A stretch of 6,281 bases of DNA, taken from Gammaproteobacteria bacterium. GTDB taxonomy: Bacteria > Pseudomonadota > Gammaproteobacteria > Pseudomonadales > Halieaceae. This document shows, in pieces, positions 1 through 5,931 of this stretch. Both the position numbers and the translations under genes were made by a program. The notes beneath the pieces are model-generated. The model had not been told where the DNA came from, searched no databases, and saw only the letters and a program-made list of their open reading frames with translations. The number at the start of each line of letters is the position of its first letter. Within the stretch, counting starts at the first letter, position 1. The stretch is taken from assembly GCA_002748505.1 (NCBI GenBank), contig PDSN01000064.1, positions 1 through 6,281 on the forward strand, given 5' to 3'.

Positions 1-1
1 G

Positions 2-589
2 TTATTTATTGGCAGTTCCGTTTTACTGGCCCTTGTGCCAGGGCCAGATAACATTTTTGTTCTGATGCAGTCTGCGATGCACGGGCGCCGCGCCGGTGTG
101 CTGGTGACGCTGGGTTTGTGCACAGGTCTTTTATTTCATACGGCGCTGGTGGCTTTCGGTGTGGCCGTACTGATTCAGACATCGCCCGTCGCCTTTAATA
201 CGCTGCGCATCGCCGGCGCGCTGTATTTACTGTATTTAGCCTGGCTCGCCTTTCGCGCTGGCGCGGAAAATATAGGCAATACGCCGGTGCTGTCGGGGTG
301 GCAGTTGTACAGGCGCGGCGTGGTGATGAATCTCACCAATCCAAAAGTCTCGATTTTTTTTCTGGCGTTCCTGCCGCAGTTCACCGAGCCAGAGCGCGGT
401 GACGTATTTTGGCAGATCGTGTTTTTAGGCGCGGTGTTTATTGTCGTTGCGCTATTGGTTTTTAGCGCTATTGCCCTTTTGTCTGCTTATGCCAGCGCAT
501 GGTTGAGGGGCTCGCCGAAACGTCAGCAAGTATTACATCAAATTGTCGCAGTGGTGTTTGTTGCTCTTGCAATAAAACTGTTGTTATAG
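2..589 (+). CDS. LysE/RhtB family amino-acid exporter, 5' end outside the window
   Basis: This is an inner-membrane exporter of the LysE/RhtB superfamily, whose members push amino acids such as lysine, homoserine or threonine, or related small molecules, out of the cell. The frame is already open at base 2 and gives 195 visible residues. Family members are usually about 205 residues, so only around ten N-terminal residues are missing. The GTG at 35 is the Val of the conserved PGPDN motif and not the true start. Visible family marks are PGPDN near the N-terminus, the following GRRAG loop, long hydrophobic stretches consistent with about six membrane segments, and the NPK motif at 338-346 followed by a hydrophobic segment ending in LPQF. 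The substrate cannot be read from the sequence. The homoserine and threonine genes about 4 kb downstream make those substrates thinkable but do not show it. The frame is intact to a TAG stop, and no clear intrinsic terminator follows. Confidence 0.9.
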   Translation, partial: LFIGSSVLLALVPGPDNIFVLMQSAMHGRRAGVLVTLGLCTGLLFHTALVAFGVAVLIQTSPVAFNTLRIAGALYLLYLAWLAFRAGAENIGNTPVLSGWQLYRRGVVMNLTNPKVSIFFLAFLPQFTEPERGDVFWQIVFLGAVFIVVALLVFSAIALLSAYASAWLRGSPKRQQVLHQIVAVVFVALAIKLLL

Positions 590-657
590 AAAAAAACAGA
601 ATATTGGCGAAAAATAGCGAGATACCCACAGTTGTCTTAAATTGAAACCAATGTCAC

Positions 658-662
658 GGAGG
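658..662 (+). promoter_or_regulatory. Strong Shine-Dalgarno (GGAGG) without a standard start codon at normal distance
   Basis: GGAGG is the best ribosome-binding site ahead of the DUF3465 gene. Eight nucleotides after it lies ATT (671), in frame with that gene, and the residues from there begin Asn-Arg-Arg-Lys-Gln-Gln. The TTG at 692 is 29 nt from GGAGG, too far to use it, but has its own weaker AGGA at 680-683 with an 8-nt spacer. The site therefore favours a rare ATT start, though it does not prove it. Confidence 0.5.
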
Positions 663-691
663 ATGCCGTTATTAACCGCAGGAAACAACAA

Positions 692-1156
692 TTGATCAAA
701 GGCGGGCTGACCCTGCTGGTGCTTGGCGCAGCGGCCTTGGGTTTGATTGACTTACCACAGAACGACAATGGTTCGTCAAGTCGCAGTGCAAGTACCGCCA
801 GCCATTCCCAGCAACTGGGTGCAGGCGATGCAGTCTTACAGCGTGCGTTTGATGAGCGTGCGCACGATCTGCAAGTGCGCGGTGTGGGTAAAGTGTGGCG
901 TACTTTGGCGGACGATACCAAGGGCAGTCGTCACCAGCGTTTTATTTTGCAGCTCGCCTCCGGGCAGCGCCTGTTGGTAGCCCACAATATTGATCTGGCG
1001 CCGCGTATTCCCGATTTGCAAAAAGGCGATGAGGTCGCGTTTTACGGTGAATATGAATGGAATGAGCGCGGCGGCGTGATTCACTGGACCCACCATGATC
1101 CCGGCGGTCGCCATATCGATGGTTATTTACAACATCGCGGTAAGCGTTACCAGTAA
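692..1156 (+). CDS. DUF3465 family protein with N-terminal signal or anchor segment
   Basis: This is a member of the DUF3465 family of small proteobacterial proteins, which has no established function. With TTG 692 as start it has 154 residues. Residues about 5-21 form a hydrophobic segment after a Lys, consistent with a signal peptide or membrane anchor, so most of the protein is probably periplasmic. A Ser-rich linker spans about 28-40. The conserved core runs from about 46 to 154 and includes GSRHQRF (78-84), AHNIDLAPRIP (97-107), GEYEWN (119-124) and GGVIHWTHHDP (127-137). The alternation of strand-like stretches with a helix-like middle suggests a small beta-barrel resembling an OB fold, which is my inference. 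The start is uncertain: the frame is open from 641, and an ATT at 671 behind GGAGG would add seven residues, several of them basic, giving a more typical signal n-region. The gene stands between an exporter and an acyl-CoA ligase with no evident functional link to either. Confidence 0.85.
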   Translation: MIKGGLTLLVLGAAALGLIDLPQNDNGSSSRSASTASHSQQLGAGDAVLQRAFDERAHDLQVRGVGKVWRTLADDTKGSRHQRFILQLASGQRLLVAHNIDLAPRIPDLQKGDEVAFYGEYEWNERGGVIHWTHHDPGGRHIDGYLQHRGKRYQ

Positions 1157-1160
1157 TGCA

Positions 1161-1188
1161 GGGCAGAGCTTTGCTGCTTTGGTCTAAT
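1161..1188 (+). promoter_or_regulatory. Candidate promoter for the acyl-CoA ligase gene
   Basis: TCTAAT at 1183-1188 matches five of six bases of the sigma70 -10 box and is preceded by TGG, an extended -10 (TGn). The hexamer 17 nt upstream (1160-1165, AGGGCA) is a weak -35. Transcription would start near 1195 and leave about a 50-nt leader before ATG 1249. The same stretch also holds GG (1161-1162), ten bases, then GC (1173-1174) within TTTGCT, the bare spacing of a sigma54 -24/-12 site, but the CAC of that consensus is absent. Neither is proven; the extended -10 is the better reading. Confidence 0.33.
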
Positions 1189-1248
1189 GGCTGTGGGCAT
1201 TGGAATGGTTTAGCGTGAAAACGTCAACCACTCAACGGGAGAAACTGA

Positions 1249-3105
1249 ATGGGCAATCAGGCACAATGGCAAGCAGCAGCCGACGCCATGTTTTGGTACG
1301 AAGCGCCACAAACACTGTTAGATGACAGTAACCCTCCGTTTTATCGTTGGTATCCTGATGGTGTCACCAATGCCTGCTATAACGCCCTGGATTTACATGT
1401 TGAGCAAGGGCGCGGTGAACAGGCTGCCTTGATTTACGACAGCCCGGTAACAAACAGTCAGCGACAGTACAGTTATCGAGAGCTGCGCGATGAGGTGGCG
1501 CTGTTTGCCGGTGTGCTCGCTGCGCGTGGCGTAGAAAAAGGCGACCGGGTATTGATCTACATGCCTATGGTGCCCGAGGCGGCGATAGCCATGCTCGCCT
1601 GCGCACGTCTGGGTGCGATTCACTCGGTGGTGTTTGGTGGTTTTGCCAGCAACGAGCTGGCGGTGCGTATTGACGATGCCAGACCTAAGGTAGTGGTATC
1701 GGCGTCCTGCGGGATTGAGCCAACCCGCGTGGTGGCATATAAACCCCTGCTTGATATGGCGATTGAACTATCAGCCCATAAACCCGATGCCTGCGTGATT
1801 TTACAGCGCGACGCGCTTGAAGCTGAACTGCAGAGTCCGCGCGACAGCGATTGGCGCGAGGCCATGGTCAGTGCCAGCCCCGCTGACTGCGTGCCGGTGG
1901 GGGCAAATGATCCCCTGTATATTTTGTATACTTCCGGCACCACTGGTCAGCCCAAGGGTGTGGTGCGAGACACCGGTGGTTGTATCGCCGCGCTGAAATG
2001 GAGTATGTCGGCCATCTACGATACTCAGCCCGGCGATGTGTTCTGGGCAGCCTCGGATGTGGGCTGGGTAGTGGGGCACTCCTATATTGTTTACGGCCCC
2101 TTGTTTAACGGCAGCACAGCGCTGATGTATGAGGGTAAACCTGTGGGTACGCCAGACCCCGGCGCGTTCTGGCGGGTGGTCGAGGAGTACAAGGTCAAAG
2201 TCCTGTTTACCGCGCCAACGGCTTTTCGCGCGATTAAAAAGGAAGACCCAAACGGCGAGTACATTAAAAAATACGATTTGTCCTGTCTGAAAGCGCTGTT
2301 TCTTGCCGGTGAGCGTTGCGACCCGGACACCCTGAAATGGGCGCAGGACATGCTGCACGTACCGGTGATCGATCACTGGTGGCAAACGGAAACCGGTTGG
2401 CCTATCTGCGCTAACTGTTTGGGTATAGAACAGCTGCCCGTTGTGCCCGGTTCACCCGCGCGAGCGGTGCCGGGTTACGCAGTGAAAGTGCTGGATGATA
2501 CCGGCCAGGAAGTGTTACCTGGTGCGATTGGTGCGCTGGTGATAGAACTGCCCCTGCCTCCGGGCACGTTCACAACCTTATGGGAAGCCGAAGAGCGTTA
2601 CGTCAGTTCCTATTTCACGGCGTACCCCGGCTACTATGAAACCGGCGATGCGGGCTATATCGACGAAAACGACTATGTTTTTGTGATGGCGCGCACCGAT
2701 GATGTGATTAACGTGGCGGGGCACCGCCTCTCCACGGGTGCTATGGAGGAGGTGTTGTTGTCACATCCGGATGTGGCTGAGTGCGCCGTTATCGGTGTGC
2801 ACGATGATATGAAAGGGCAGTTGCCCCTGGGGTTGTTGGTACTCAATGCCGGTGTGACCCGCGGTGATGACGAGATTGTTAAGGAAGTCATTCAGTCCGT
2901 GCGCGACCAGATCGGTCCGGTGGCGGCATTCAAACTTTGCGCTGTGGTTGATCGCCTGCCGAAAACCCGCTCCGGCAAAATTTTGCGCGCCACCATGCGC
3001 AGTATCGCCGACAGTGTGGACTACAAGGTGCCCGCCACTATCGACGACCCGGCGATTCTCGATGAGATCCGCGAGTCTCTTAAAGGCTTGGGGTTCGCAG
3101 TGTAA
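1249..3105 (+). CDS. prpE: Propionyl-CoA synthetase / short-chain acyl-CoA ligase (PrpE/ACSS3 type)
   Basis: This cytoplasmic, AMP-forming ligase activates a short carboxylic acid, most likely propionate, to its CoA thioester through an acyl-adenylate. It has 618 residues, close to the family's usual 620-640. An N-terminal acetyl-CoA synthetase cap precedes the AMP-binding domain, whose phosphate-binding loop is YTSGTTGQPKG (227-237). Further marks are SDVGWVVGHSYIVYGPL, WWQTETGW (377-384), YYETGD (462-467) and RTDDVINVAGHR from 482. The C-terminal domain ends in PKTRSGK, with the catalytic lysine K577. In known Acs and PrpE enzymes this lysine is switched off by acylation and restored by a CobB-type deacylase, so such control is likely here. 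The RDTGG after the loop and GWPI after the TETG motif match PrpE more than acetate-specific Acs, while the HWWQTETG and LPLPPG stretches recall animal ACSS3. ATG 1249 is supported by GGGAG seven nucleotides upstream. No prpB, prpC or prpD is present, so its acid may not be strictly propionate. Confidence 0.9.
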   Translation: MGNQAQWQAAADAMFWYEAPQTLLDDSNPPFYRWYPDGVTNACYNALDLHVEQGRGEQAALIYDSPVTNSQRQYSYRELRDEVALFAGVLAARGVEKGDRVLIYMPMVPEAAIAMLACARLGAIHSVVFGGFASNELAVRIDDARPKVVVSASCGIEPTRVVAYKPLLDMAIELSAHKPDACVILQRDALEAELQSPRDSDWREAMVSASPADCVPVGANDPLYILYTSGTTGQPKGVVRDTGGCIAALKWSMSAIYDTQPGDVFWAASDVGWVVGHSYIVYGPLFNGSTALMYEGKPVGTPDPGAFWRVVEEYKVKVLFTAPTAFRAIKKEDPNGEYIKKYDLSCLKALFLAGERCDPDTLKWAQDMLHVPVIDHWWQTETGWPICANCLGIEQLPVVPGSPARAVPGYAVKVLDDTGQEVLPGAIGALVIELPLPPGTFTTLWEAEERYVSSYFTAYPGYYETGDAGYIDENDYVFVMARTDDVINVAGHRLSTGAMEEVLLSHPDVAECAVIGVHDDMKGQLPLGLLVLNAGVTRGDDEIVKEVIQSVRDQIGPVAAFKLCAVVDRLPKTRSGKILRATMRSIADSVDYKVPATIDDPAILDEIRESLKGLGFAV

Positions 3106-3128
3106 GCACCTGCGCAACACACCCTTTT

Positions 3129-3169
3129 TGCACCTGCGGCGACCCTCGGGAGAGGGTCGTGCTGCTGCA
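3129..3169 (+). repeat. Inverted repeat in the prpE-alaC gap
   Basis: CGACCCTC (3140-3147) and GAGGGTCG (3152-3159) form a perfect 8-bp stem with a GGGA loop. Weaker outer pairing between TGCA at 3129-3132 and TGCA at 3166-3169 could extend it. No T-tract follows directly, so it is not a standard intrinsic terminator. It could still protect the 3' end of the ligase mRNA, or be one copy of the palindromic intergenic repeats with CCCTC/GAGGG arms that many gammaproteobacteria carry. The rest of the 199-nt gap holds the candidate promoter listed separately. Confidence 0.55.
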
Positions 3170-3212
3170 CGGGTTTCACCGGGGTTTTGTCGCCTAAAAT
3201 AGTTACACAACA

Positions 3213-3241
3213 TTGACAGCGCGGTGGCGGTTGAGTAGGGT
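3213..3241 (+). promoter_or_regulatory. Candidate sigma70 promoter for alaC-hom-thrC
   Basis: A perfect consensus -35 box TTGACA (3213-3218) is followed after the ideal 17-nt spacer by TAGGGT (3236-3241). The latter keeps the three most conserved bases of the -10 box: T, A and the final T. Transcription would begin near 3248, leaving a leader of roughly 57 nt before the GTG at 3305. The position also argues against the upstream in-frame GTG at 3242, which would lie before the transcript start. Confidence 0.45.
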
Positions 3242-3304
3242 GTGGCATCCGCCTTTTGTATCGCAGGTGGAATCTATATAGACCTTGCCTTATTGGAAAA
3301 AACT

Positions 3305-4501
3305 GTGGAAACTAACTTTCAGCGTATTTCTCGCTTGCCGCCCTATGTGTTTAATATTATTGGAGAATTAAAACAAGCGGCGCGAGCGGCGGGGGAAGAT
3401 ATCATCGATTTTGGCATGGGCAACCCCGACCAGCCCACGCCCAAGCCCATTGTCGATAAGCTGATAGAAACAGCTCAGCGCGGCGACACGCATCGCTATT
3501 CCCAGTCGCGGGGTATTCCGCGTCTGCGCAAAGCTATTTGCGACTGGTATAAGCGCCGCTATGATGTAAGCCTCGACCCCGAAACAGAGGCGATTGTCAC
3601 CCTGGGCTCCAAAGAGGGGCTGGCGCACCTGGCGCTGGCGACAACCGGCCCGGGCGATGCTATTTTGGTGCCCAATCCGTCCTATCCGATTCATCCCTAC
3701 GGCTTTGTGATTTCCGGTGCGGATATTCGTCATGTCCCGATGGATGGCGATGAAGCCTTTTTTGCGGAGCTGGAAAAAGCCATTCGCAACAGCTGGCCCC
3801 GCCCCAAAATGCTGGTGCTGAATTTTCCTTCTAACCCTACCACACATTGCGTAGAGCTGGATTTTTTTGAGAAGGTGATCGCAATAGCGCGCGAGCACAA
3901 TATCTGGGTGGTACAGGATTTAGCCTATGCGGATTTGTGCTTCGATGGCTATGAAGCGCCCTCTATTTTGCAGGTTCCCGGGGCGATGGATGTGGCGGTG
4001 GAGTTTTTCTCCATGTCCAAAAGCTACAACATGCCTGGCTGGCGGGTGGGTTTTTGCTGCGGTAACAAAGAACTGGTCGGCGCTCTGGCGCGCATGAAGT
4101 CCTACCTGGACTACGGTATGTTTACGCCTATTCAAGTGGCGGCCATTGCTGCGCTAGAGGGCGATCAGCAATGTGTGGCTGATATCTGCGAGATGTACAA
4201 AAACCGGCGCGATGTCCTGTGCCAGGGTCTCGTTGCGGCGGGCTGGCCGGTGACTCCGCCCAAGGCGACGATGTTTGTGTGGGCTGAACTGCCCGAAGCC
4301 TACCGCGACATGGGCTCTCTGGAATTCAGCAAAAAATTGCTGAAGGACGCCAAAGTTGCGGTATCGCCGGGCATCGGTTTTGGCGAGTATGGCGAGGGCT
4401 ATGTGCGTTTTGGTTTGATAGAGAACGAACACCGTATTCGTCAGGCGGTGCGCAACATTCGCCGTATGATGCGCAGCGACGGTATCGCGTCGAGCGATTA
4501 A
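3305..4501 (+). CDS. alaC: Glutamate-pyruvate (alanine) aminotransferase AlaC
   Basis: This PLP-dependent class I/II aminotransferase makes alanine from pyruvate with glutamate as amino donor, in the cytoplasm. From GTG 3305 it has 398 residues (E. coli AlaC is about 412) and follows the AlaC pattern almost throughout: RLPPYVFN near the start, then DFGMGNPDQPTP, GSKEGLAHL (from 101), NPSYPIH with Tyr127, and NFPSNPT with Asn177. DLAYAD with Asp205 follows, then the Schiff-base lysine K239 in SKSYNMPGWR, and the carboxylate-binding Arg368 in YVRFGL. The frame is open upstream to a GTG at 3242, which would add 21 residues. I prefer 3305 because AlaC homology begins just after it, a GGA lies seven nucleotides upstream, and the candidate promoter overlaps the longer form. 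The Shine-Dalgarno is weak and the start is GTG, so translation may be modest. hom follows after 26 nt, which suggests co-transcription. Confidence 0.92.
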   Translation: METNFQRISRLPPYVFNIIGELKQAARAAGEDIIDFGMGNPDQPTPKPIVDKLIETAQRGDTHRYSQSRGIPRLRKAICDWYKRRYDVSLDPETEAIVTLGSKEGLAHLALATTGPGDAILVPNPSYPIHPYGFVISGADIRHVPMDGDEAFFAELEKAIRNSWPRPKMLVLNFPSNPTTHCVELDFFEKVIAIAREHNIWVVQDLAYADLCFDGYEAPSILQVPGAMDVAVEFFSMSKSYNMPGWRVGFCCGNKELVGALARMKSYLDYGMFTPIQVAAIAALEGDQQCVADICEMYKNRRDVLCQGLVAAGWPVTPPKATMFVWAELPEAYRDMGSLEFSKKLLKDAKVAVSPGIGFGEYGEGYVRFGLIENEHRIRQAVRNIRRMMRSDGIASSD

Positions 4502-4527
4502 ACAGTATTTTTATTTAAGGTAACAAC

Positions 4528-5835
4528 GTGAAAACTTTGAAAATTGGCCTGTGCGGTCTGGGCACGGTGGGCGCGGGCACGGTGGAGTTGCTGCGCAAAA
4601 ACCAGGCGGCAGTGAGCGGTCGCGCCGGAACGGGTCTGCAGGTCACTCATATTGGTGTGCGCCGTGATAAGCCGGACGTGGATACCGGCGCCGCGCGAGT
4701 CAGTCGCGATATTTTTGCCGTAGCGAAAGATCCCGAAATCGATGTCCTGGTCGAATTGATCGGTGGCACCGACACGGCCCTGGAATTGGTGCTTACGGCA
4801 ATTGAACACGGCAAGCACATTGTCACCGCCAACAAGGCATTGATCGCCGAACATGGCAATGAGATTTTTAGCATCGCCCGCGCCAAGGGTGTGAACGTAC
4901 GTTATGAAGCCGCCGTTGCAGGTGGCATTCCCATCATCAAGGCGCTGCGCGAAGGTTTGGCCGCCAACCAGATTGAATGGCTGGCGGGTATTATCAACGG
5001 CACGGGTAATTTTATCCTCACCGAAATGCGCGACAAGGGCAGGGAATTTGCCGATGTGCTCGCCGAGGCGCAGGCTCTGGGTTACGCCGAAGCCGATCCG
5101 ACCTTTGATGTGGAAGGCATCGACGCGGCACACAAACTGGTTATCATGGCTTCCCTGGCGTTTGGTATGCCGCTGCGTTTTGACGCGGTCTACACCGAGG
5201 GTATTGGGTCTTTGACACCACAGGATGTGGAATACGCCGAAGAACTTGGCTATCGCATCAAACACCTGGGCATCGCAAGGCGCACGGATAAAGGTGTGGA
5301 GCTGCGCGTGCATCCCACCCTGATTCCCGCCCAGCGTCTGTTGGCAAAAGTGGAAGGCGTGATGAATGCGGTGATGGTCGAGGGCGATGCCGTGGGCCCC
5401 ACGCTGTACTACGGTGCGGGCGCAGGGGCGCTGCCCACTGCGAGTGCTGTAGTGGCGGATCTGGTCGATCTGGCGCGTGATCTCAGCGCAGGTCAAGTGC
5501 CGAAAGTGGCAGACATGGCTTTTGTGGATGATGCCATCAGCGATTTGAATGTGCTGCCGATGAGCGAGGTGCTCACCGCCAACTATCTGCGTTTGGAAGT
5601 TGACGACAAGCCGGGTGTGATGTCCAGCGTGGCCAGCGTGCTCTGCGATAAGGGCATCAGCATTGAAGCCTTAATTCAAAAAGCACCCCAGCAGGGGCAG
5701 ACCACCGTGCCGGTGATTATTCTCACCAACGAGGCGCTGGAGGGCAGTGTGGATAAAGCCATCACGGAACTCGAAGCACTGGATACGCTCTATGGCGAAG
5801 TTACCCGTATACGCGTGGAGTCATTATCGGCGTAG
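4528..5835 (+). CDS. hom: Homoserine dehydrogenase, monofunctional with ACT domain
   Basis: The enzyme reduces aspartate 4-semialdehyde to homoserine with NAD(P)H, at the branch towards threonine and methionine. It has 435 residues, the usual size of monofunctional bacterial forms with a regulatory tail, and no aspartokinase is fused to it. The N-terminal Rossmann domain shows GLGTVG (10-15) and TANKAL (100-105). The catalytic domain carries AGIINGTGNFIL, then GYAEADPTFDVEGIDAAHK, in which E188, D194, D199 and K203 keep the spacing of the known substrate-binding and proton-transfer residues. The GAGAGALPTASA segment follows from about 296. A C-terminal ACT domain (about 352-430, beginning NYLRLEVDDKPGV) is the usual site of feedback inhibition by threonine. 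The GTG start is set by AAGG seven nucleotides upstream. It sits 26 nt after alaC and 96 nt before thrC, so the three probably share a transcript. Homoserine kinase is missing from the cluster. Confidence 0.96.
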   Translation: MKTLKIGLCGLGTVGAGTVELLRKNQAAVSGRAGTGLQVTHIGVRRDKPDVDTGAARVSRDIFAVAKDPEIDVLVELIGGTDTALELVLTAIEHGKHIVTANKALIAEHGNEIFSIARAKGVNVRYEAAVAGGIPIIKALREGLAANQIEWLAGIINGTGNFILTEMRDKGREFADVLAEAQALGYAEADPTFDVEGIDAAHKLVIMASLAFGMPLRFDAVYTEGIGSLTPQDVEYAEELGYRIKHLGIARRTDKGVELRVHPTLIPAQRLLAKVEGVMNAVMVEGDAVGPTLYYGAGAGALPTASAVVADLVDLARDLSAGQVPKVADMAFVDDAISDLNVLPMSEVLTANYLRLEVDDKPGVMSSVASVLCDKGISIEALIQKAPQQGQTTVPVIILTNEALEGSVDKAITELEALDTLYGEVTRIRVESLSA

Positions 5836-5909
5836 CTGTTGTGGAACAGCGAGTGCTCTGCGTTGTTGTCAGCGCAGACACTGTCGGACTTTTTCCCGAG
5901 GGGGAAGGG
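5835..5909 (+). other. Stem-loops in the hom-thrC gap
   Basis: Three potential hairpins follow the hom stop directly. First is GCTGTT/AACAGC (5835-5840 with 5845-5850, GTGG loop). Second is TCTGCG/CGCAGA (5857-5862 with 5873-5878), extendable by AGTG/CACT (5852-5855 with 5879-5882) across one bulged C, giving about 10 bp. Third is a weaker TTCCC/GGGAA (5893-5897 with 5902-5906). Five T residues at 5890-5894 lie eight nucleotides after the second stem, too far for a textbook terminator. They could modulate read-through into thrC or stabilise the hom mRNA. Confidence 0.45.
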
Positions 5910-5920
5910 CGTAAGCAAAT

Positions 5921-5924
5921 GAGG
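5921..5924 (+). promoter_or_regulatory. Shine-Dalgarno fixing the thrC start
   Basis: GAGG stands seven nucleotides before ATG 5932 but thirteen before the second in-frame ATG at 5938. It therefore selects the first ATG, although homologous ThrC proteins from memory start with the sequence that follows the second Met (Met-Lys/Arg-Tyr-Ile-Ser-Thr-Arg-Gly). Confidence 0.7.
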
Positions 5925-5931
5925 AAAAACA

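Noticed and set aside
651..695. 14-codon upstream frame (ATG 651 to TGA 695) overlapping TTG 692
   Set aside because: It has no Shine-Dalgarno of its own, since the GGAGG lies inside it, and the peptide is unremarkable. It is kept only as a side note to the DUF3465 start question.
1801..2385. 194-codon minus-strand frame opposite the acyl-CoA ligase
   Set aside because: It lies wholly inside a well-supported gene and shows no domain or plausible protein character.
3368..3898. 176-codon minus-strand frame opposite alaC
   Set aside because: It is entirely antisense to conserved AlaC sequence and has no family resemblance.
4498..5496. 332-codon open frame on the minus strand opposite hom
   Set aside because: hom in the + strand matches its family over the full length, including all catalytic residues. 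The antisense translation is rich in His, Arg and Gln and has no recognisable domain, typical of a shadow frame in GC-rich coding DNA.
5889..5909. Intrinsic terminator after hom
   Set aside because: The T-run at 5890-5894 comes before, not after, the weak TTCCC/GGGAA stem and is eight nucleotides from the stronger stem, so the geometry does not fit.
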